Assembly: GCA_964533215.1 (NCBI GenBank)
Contig: CAZHLJ010000003.1
Span: 124,001-188,000 of the forward strand
Length of the DNA stretch: 64,000 nt
Reading direction: 5' to 3'
Source of the DNA: Bact-08 sp964533215
GTDB taxonomy: Bacteria > Bacteroidota > Bacteroidia > Bacteroidales > UBA932
The position numbers and the translations under genes are program-made. Shown here one piece after another: positions 59,604 through 64,000 of this stretch. Under the pieces are notes generated by a model. That model had not been told where the DNA came from. It searched no databases and saw only the letters and a list, made by a program, of their open reading frames with translations. Every line of letters starts with the position of its first letter. Within the stretch, counting starts at the first letter, position 1.

Positions 59604-61142
59604 ATGAAAACAAAAATAATAATATTTGCAGGTTTAATTTGTTTGACGTGTTCTTGCCTTAAGGATAAGGGAAACTACGACTACGTCGAGATCAATGAAG
59701 TTACATTCAAGGGTATAGCAAGCAGTTATAATGTTATGAAGGATCTTGACACACTTGTCGTGGATCCGGTGATTACGATGACAGACGGCGACCCGGCAGA
59801 TGAAAGCCGCTTTGAATATGCATGGCTTGCAGTTAAAGCCTATCAGACAAAAGATACACTTTCAAAGACCAGAAAGTTGGTTTACCCTGTATCGCTAAAA
59901 CCGGATACATATCAGTTTTTCCTTAAAATAAGAGACAAGAAGACTGACATTACCTGGATATCAACATCGTCACTTACAGTAGGGACAGCCTATACAAAAG
60001 GTATAATGTTGATAGGAGAGAACAAACAAGGATTTGCACAGGCTCAGATGCTCTCTATGGTGAAAGATACGATTCTGTTCCCAGATATGCTTAAAGACAA
60101 CGGATTACCTCAACTTACCGGAGCGGTGGATATATTACATACCGGCGCAGGTAGTGACAGTTACATCAAACTATGGGTGCTTACAAAATCTGGTTCTTAC
60201 TATATAGATCGCCTCACACAAAAAGCTACAACTTCCAATATCTTCCGAAGTCTGGTTTTTTCAACAGACCCAATCTCCGATAATCTGATTCCGGTCGAGA
60301 TAGCACCACGAATCAAGGATAAAGCCGGAAATAACGGGGGAAACATGTACAGAGCAGTAATCTGCTCAAATGGCTGGGTATTCAACTCAATGTTGCCACT
60401 TAACGGAGGAGATTTCTATACAAGCCCGGTCAACCGAGTGGCATCTGATTATAATACACTTCTGAAAGCGAAACCCTATATTTTCTATGGGTTGAATACA
60501 TGGAATGGGTTTCTATGGTATGATGAAACTAACGAGAGATTTTTGAAAGTTACCTCAATTGATGCTGTTTCAACGGTTATGAATGATTCTGGATCAGATT
60601 TGTTCCCATGGAATCAAAAGGGCACAGGAAGAACACTTGTTTATGGCGAAAACACGCTTAACACAGATGGCGGTTCAACTGCCGGTAACTCCTTTGCTGT
60701 AATGAAAGATGCTTCAGGACAGGCTTTCATCTATAAATTTTATGTGTCAACAGGAATCGAAAAGAGAGGTTTCTATCAGGTTAAGAATATTGCAACAGGT
60801 TTTGCCGATGCTAAATTCTATGCATTCTCGTCCAAGCGAACAGTTGTCTTCTATGTGTCGGGCAATGACCTTTATGCATATGACTATAATTTGGGGAATG
60901 AAAAGTGTTTCAAGATTGCTGGTTTTGGATCAGACGAAATCTCCATGCTTAAGTTTGATACCCAGATAGAACCATCTACAAATCCATTGTATATTGCTAC
61001 ATACAACAATTCTACAGGTGGAACATTGAAAAAATACTCTTTAGGCGTCAGTCCTGATAATATCACTCTGGAAGCAGATCCTAAATCTAATTGGAAAGGA
61101 CTTGTCAAGATTGTTAAAATGAGTTGGAGGGCTGCAAAATGA
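59604..61142 (+). CDS. PKD-like-family PUL lipoprotein
   Basis: A 512-residue lipoprotein (lipobox LTCSC, Cys18). The start LKDKGNYDYVEINEV is typical of the PKD-like lipoproteins that follow DUF4843 genes in PULs. The first 130 residues form an Ig/PKD-like module; the rest has repeated short beta segments suggestive of a propeller-like fold (SDSYIKLWVLTKSGSYYIDR, FVMKDASGQAFIYKFY-type strands). Likely surface glycan binding. Its TGA overlaps the ATG of the TlpA-like gene (ATGA at 61139). Confidence 0.84.
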   Translation: MKTKIIIFAGLICLTCSCLKDKGNYDYVEINEVTFKGIASSYNVMKDLDTLVVDPVITMTDGDPADESRFEYAWLAVKAYQTKDTLSKTRKLVYPVSLKPDTYQFFLKIRDKKTDITWISTSSLTVGTAYTKGIMLIGENKQGFAQAQMLSMVKDTILFPDMLKDNGLPQLTGAVDILHTGAGSDSYIKLWVLTKSGSYYIDRLTQKATTSNIFRSLVFSTDPISDNLIPVEIAPRIKDKAGNNGGNMYRAVICSNGWVFNSMLPLNGGDFYTSPVNRVASDYNTLLKAKPYIFYGLNTWNGFLWYDETNERFLKVTSIDAVSTVMNDSGSDLFPWNQKGTGRTLVYGENTLNTDGGSTAGNSFAVMKDASGQAFIYKFYVSTGIEKRGFYQVKNIATGFADAKFYAFSSKRTVVFYVSGNDLYAYDYNLGNEKCFKIAGFGSDEISMLKFDTQIEPSTNPLYIATYNNSTGGTLKKYSLGVSPDNITLEADPKSNWKGLVKIVKMSWRAAK

Positions 61143-62473
61143 AAAATCTTGCCAAATTATTGTCTGTATCCACATTAGTTTTATTGTCAGCAGGATATAT
61201 AACAGCCGAAAATGTAAGGATCCATGGCTCCATAAAGAACCTGAATATGAATAAAGCCGAATTTACGTGGACAGGTATGACTTCTGAGATATACAACGAA
61301 AAGAATATCCAAGTGGTGGCAGACGATCAGGGCAACTTTGATTTAAATGTCGATGTCAGGGAACCGGGCTATTATAAAATTGCAGGTAATATAGTTTACA
61401 TAAAGCCCGGAGACAATATTGAAACAAATCTGTTCAGGCATGTATCGCAGACAACATTTAAAGGAGGTTCTCTTGAACTTAATGAATATCTTAAGAAAAG
61501 GGTCAGTCTGCAAATACCTGCAAAGGAAAGAATCACTGCAAACAGAGATTTCCCGCAGTCCAGACAGGTAATTGACAGCATGGCATCTTTAAGGATAAAA
61601 GAGTTGGACAACTCTGGCATCAAAGACAAGAATATCTATAATCTGGAACTTGCAAGAATAAAGGCCAGCATTATATCCGAGAACCTTGTTTATTTCAATT
61701 ACGGCAAGTTCTCTCAATGGAATGAAGCTGATAGCATCAAGAGAGTTAAAAAGCTGAAATTCTACACATCTATAAAGGATTGCATACAGCCGATGCTCAA
61801 TGATATAACTGCTGATCCTGCTTATTTGGAGATTCCCGAGGTCAGGGAAGTGGTTTTTGAATGTTTCGATTATAACTGTTTCTTTTTTTCAAATAGTGGA
61901 ATAATAGGAGGACTGGTTTCAGCAAAGAGAGAGTCGGAAAAAATGGACAAAGGAATCACAAAGGATAATATTAAAGAATTATCTGCATTTGTAGGTAAAA
62001 TAACCAATATTCCACTAAGAACTACATTCAAAAACAAACTGGATTTCAGGACAAGATTTATGGAGGGAAGGCCTGCTGTAGATTTTGAAATGAAAGATGT
62101 TAACGGTCAGATTCATAAGCTTAGTGAGTATAAGGGCAAGGTTATTTATATTGACTTCTGGGCAACATGGTGCTTGCCGTGTATGGCACAGTCACCTACC
62201 TTCAAACTTTTAAGTGAGAAGTATCAGAATATTTGCTTTGTTGCTGTATCTGTAGATCAGGACTTTGCTAAATGGAAGAAAAAAGTGGAATCCGAACCAG
62301 AAAAGAGTGTCTCAAATTATAATACTGATGTCCTTTTGATAAGTAAGGCCTGGGACCTGGCATCTATTCCGCGTTTTCTCTTGATAGACAAGGATTTCAC
62401 AATCATAAACGCGTTTGCACCAAGACCCTCGGAAAAAGAGAATGTTGAGAATCTTCTGAATAGTTTTAATTAG
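61139..62473 (+). CDS. Exported TlpA/ResA-like thioredoxin-fold protein (second PUL)
   Basis: A 444-residue protein starting at the ATG at 61139 (MKNLAKLLSVSTLVLLSAGY), which overlaps the upstream stop by four bases; the ATG at 61124 would add five residues inside the previous gene and spoil the signal peptide. The N-terminal beta domain (RIHGSIKNLNMNKAEFTWTG) and helical middle are like those of DUF4369 proteins. The C-terminal thioredoxin domain has YIDFWATWCLPCMAQS (redox motif WCLPC) and a cis-Pro segment ASIPRFLLID. Periplasmic thiol-disulfide exchange is expected. A terminator follows. Confidence 0.88.
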   Translation: MKNLAKLLSVSTLVLLSAGYITAENVRIHGSIKNLNMNKAEFTWTGMTSEIYNEKNIQVVADDQGNFDLNVDVREPGYYKIAGNIVYIKPGDNIETNLFRHVSQTTFKGGSLELNEYLKKRVSLQIPAKERITANRDFPQSRQVIDSMASLRIKELDNSGIKDKNIYNLELARIKASIISENLVYFNYGKFSQWNEADSIKRVKKLKFYTSIKDCIQPMLNDITADPAYLEIPEVREVVFECFDYNCFFFSNSGIIGGLVSAKRESEKMDKGITKDNIKELSAFVGKITNIPLRTTFKNKLDFRTRFMEGRPAVDFEMKDVNGQIHKLSEYKGKVIYIDFWATWCLPCMAQSPTFKLLSEKYQNICFVAVSVDQDFAKWKKKVESEPEKSVSNYNTDVLLISKAWDLASIPRFLLIDKDFTIINAFAPRPSEKENVENLLNSFN

Positions 62474-62515
62474 GTTAATTATAGTAAAATATTTAGTGTA
62501 GAATGATTCAAGACC

Positions 62516-62562
62516 AATTGGCATGGTTTCAGGTAAATTAATACCTGTCCATGCCAATTTTT
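62516..62562 (+). terminator. Intrinsic terminator after the TlpA-like gene
   Basis: An 11-bp outer stem AATTGGCATGG/CCATGCCAATT and an inner CAGGTA/TACCTG stem are followed by a T run. It separates the susC-to-tlpA operon from the GH38 gene. Confidence 0.88.
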
Positions 62563-62605
62563 ATTATTTTTGTTAATATAAAACATTTAATGCCTGGTAA
62601 ACATT

Positions 62606-64000
62606 ATGAAAAAACTTTTAATCGTTATCTGTCTGATAACTTCGGTAGGCGCTTTTTCCCAACCTAAGGAGAAAAGTGTTTATATGGTCTCCAATGCCCA
62701 TTTTGACACACAATGGTGCTGGACAGTACAAACTTCGATAAACGAGTATCTCAGAAATACTCTTGATCAGAACATCTGGCTGTTTGAAAACTATCCGGCT
62801 TATGTATTCAATTTTGAGGGAGGTGTCAAATACAGCTGGATGAAGGAGTACTACCCGGAACAATATGCAAAAGTCAAGGAGTATGTGAAAAATGGCAGAT
62901 GGCATATCTGCGGGAGCTCCTGGGATGCTACAGACCCGAACATCCCCTCCACGGAATCTTTCTTCAGGAATATATTATTGGGTCAGCAACTCTATCAGAA
63001 GGAGTTCGGTATAAAGTCGACTGATATTTTTCTTCCCGATTGTTTCGGATTTGGGTATACTCTTCCAACGATAGCTACTCATTGCGGACTTATTGGTTTC
63101 TCAACACAGAAACTGGAATGGAGGAAAAATCCTTTTTATGGTAACGCAAAGATACCATTCAGCCTTGGCCTTTGGCAGGGCGTTGACGGTTCCAGAATTG
63201 CGGCAGCCTTGGATGGAAGAAACTATTCTCAGAGATATGACGAAGACCTGAGCTCAAACAGAGAGATTGAAAATCTAGCGGAACATAGCCCAAACAAAAA
63301 GGCTTTCAGATATTATGGGGTTGGAGATGTAGGAGGATCACCTACAATTGCGAGTGTAGAGTCTGTAGAGAGAGGTATTAAAGGATCAGGCCCTTTAAAA
63401 GTAATCAGTGCCACTTCAGACCAGTTGTTCAAGGAGTGGCTTCCATTCGATAAACATCCGGAACTGCCGGTATTTGACGGAGAACTGCTTATGGATCTAC
63501 ATGCAACGGGCTGCTATACTTCGCAGGCCGCGATGAAGCTCTACAACAGAAGAAACGAACAACTGGCTGATGCTGCCGAGAGAGCTTCTGTAATAGCTGA
63601 GTGGATTGGTGGAGCAGAGTATCCTAAAGAAAAACTGAATGAATCATGGAAAAGGTTTGTCTGGCATCAGTTCCATGATGACCTTACTGGTACAAGCATA
63701 CCTGAAGCATATACATTTTCCTGGAATGATGAGCTTATTTCCCAAAGTCAGTTCAATGACATCCTGACTTATGCTGCAGCAACAGTTACCAAGACTATGG
63801 ATACAAAGGTGAAAGGTGTCCCGGTTGTCGTATACAACCCTCTCTCACATTCACGCAAGGATCTTGTACACGCAATAATTCCTATGCCATCAAGACCAAG
63901 GGGAGTAGAGGTTCTATCGCCAGCCGGTGTAAAAGTAAATGCACAGTTAGTCTCATATACAGGAGGAAAAGCTGAAATTGTTTTTGCCGCAGATGTTGAC
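62606..64000 (+). CDS. Alpha-mannosidase, GH38 (N-terminal 465 codons, cut by window edge)
   Basis: The frame from the ATG at 62606 is open to base 64000. A signal peptide (about 1-18, ending GAFSQ) is followed by the GH38 catalytic domain. Zinc ligands are His32 and Asp34 (VSNAHFDTQW), the nucleophile is Asp145 in FLPDCFGFGYTLP, and the later VWHQFHDDLTGTSIPEAY carries the second zinc histidine region. GH38 enzymes remove alpha-linked mannose with retention, as from N-glycans. The exported form beside a SusCD pair points to host or fungal mannosides as food. The C-terminal beta domains are outside the window. Confidence 0.93.
   Translation, partial: MKKLLIVICLITSVGAFSQPKEKSVYMVSNAHFDTQWCWTVQTSINEYLRNTLDQNIWLFENYPAYVFNFEGGVKYSWMKEYYPEQYAKVKEYVKNGRWHICGSSWDATDPNIPSTESFFRNILLGQQLYQKEFGIKSTDIFLPDCFGFGYTLPTIATHCGLIGFSTQKLEWRKNPFYGNAKIPFSLGLWQGVDGSRIAAALDGRNYSQRYDEDLSSNREIENLAEHSPNKKAFRYYGVGDVGGSPTIASVESVERGIKGSGPLKVISATSDQLFKEWLPFDKHPELPVFDGELLMDLHATGCYTSQAAMKLYNRRNEQLADAAERASVIAEWIGGAEYPKEKLNESWKRFVWHQFHDDLTGTSIPEAYTFSWNDELISQSQFNDILTYAAATVTKTMDTKVKGVPVVVYNPLSHSRKDLVHAIIPMPSRPRGVEVLSPAGVKVNAQLVSYTGGKAEIVFAADVD

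Overview
The window reads as chromosomal DNA of a member of the Bacteroidales (phylum Bacteroidota). The evidence is two SusC/SusD loci driven by ECF sigma/FecR pairs, fimbrillin-type lipoproteins, DUF4402, DUF4843 and PKD-like PUL lipoproteins, a Bacteroidota-type long PurF, and repeated promoter elements of the Bacteroidota type (TAnnTTTG at about -7, TTTG at about -33) in place of Shine-Dalgarno/-35/-10 signals. The two glycosidases recognised (GH89 and GH38) suit a host-glycan user, but genus cannot be fixed from sequence reading alone.

Layout. 1-3.3 kb (minus): start of pssA, two tandem papain-fold peptidases, queE. 3.4-9.7 kb: a ClpB that lacks its N-terminal domain, an acyl-CoA synthetase, a DUF6913-like/TPR/DedA run, then tRNA-Arg(TCT) with a terminator inside a large imperfect palindrome. 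10.2-13.6 kb: one 1142-residue polypeptide joining a GH18-like domain, a NodB-type deacetylase and a GT2 synthase. 13.6-14.9 kb: nucleoid-associated protein and a small conserved basic protein. 14.9-23.6 kb (all minus): a surface-protein locus of BIG2/InlB-repeat fimbrial lipoprotein, two fimbrillins, a lipoprotein, two DUF4402 genes encoding identical proteins, a BIG-like lipoprotein, then an ECF sigma factor overlapping a putative anti-sigma factor that has an inner-membrane helix and an outer-membrane barrel. 23.7-24.9 kb: a perfect 26-bp inverted repeat, OsmC, and a second ECF sigma. 25.0-33.6 kb (plus): amidohydrolase, FecR, SusC, SusD, TlpA-like protein. 33.6-40.4 kb (minus): ilvDBNCA, preceded by a leader peptide rich in Val/Ile/Leu and an intrinsic terminator. 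40.4-49.5 kb (minus): rlmF, DUF2231, purF, a His-rich membrane protein, GNAT, S41 peptidase, GH89. 49.6-64 kb (plus): methyltransferase, V4R sensor plus histidine kinase, and a PUL of sigma, FecR, SusC, SusD, DUF4843, PKD-like, TlpA-like and a GH38 alpha-mannosidase cut by the window edge.

How the parts may work together. Each SusC carries an N-terminal STN domain, so each FecR/sigma pair probably senses substrate import through its SusC. The second PUL and the nearby GH89 point to alpha-mannosyl and alpha-N-acetylglucosaminyl host glycans. The first SusCD locus has no glycosidase and carries an amidohydrolase, suggesting a non-glycan or peptide-like ligand. The ilv operon shows classical leader-peptide attenuation architecture. 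The 14.9-23.6 kb block could be a surface-fibre locus controlled by an envelope-spanning anti-sigma factor; that link is an inference from gene order and strand. All family names come from motif recognition by eye; no database search was run.
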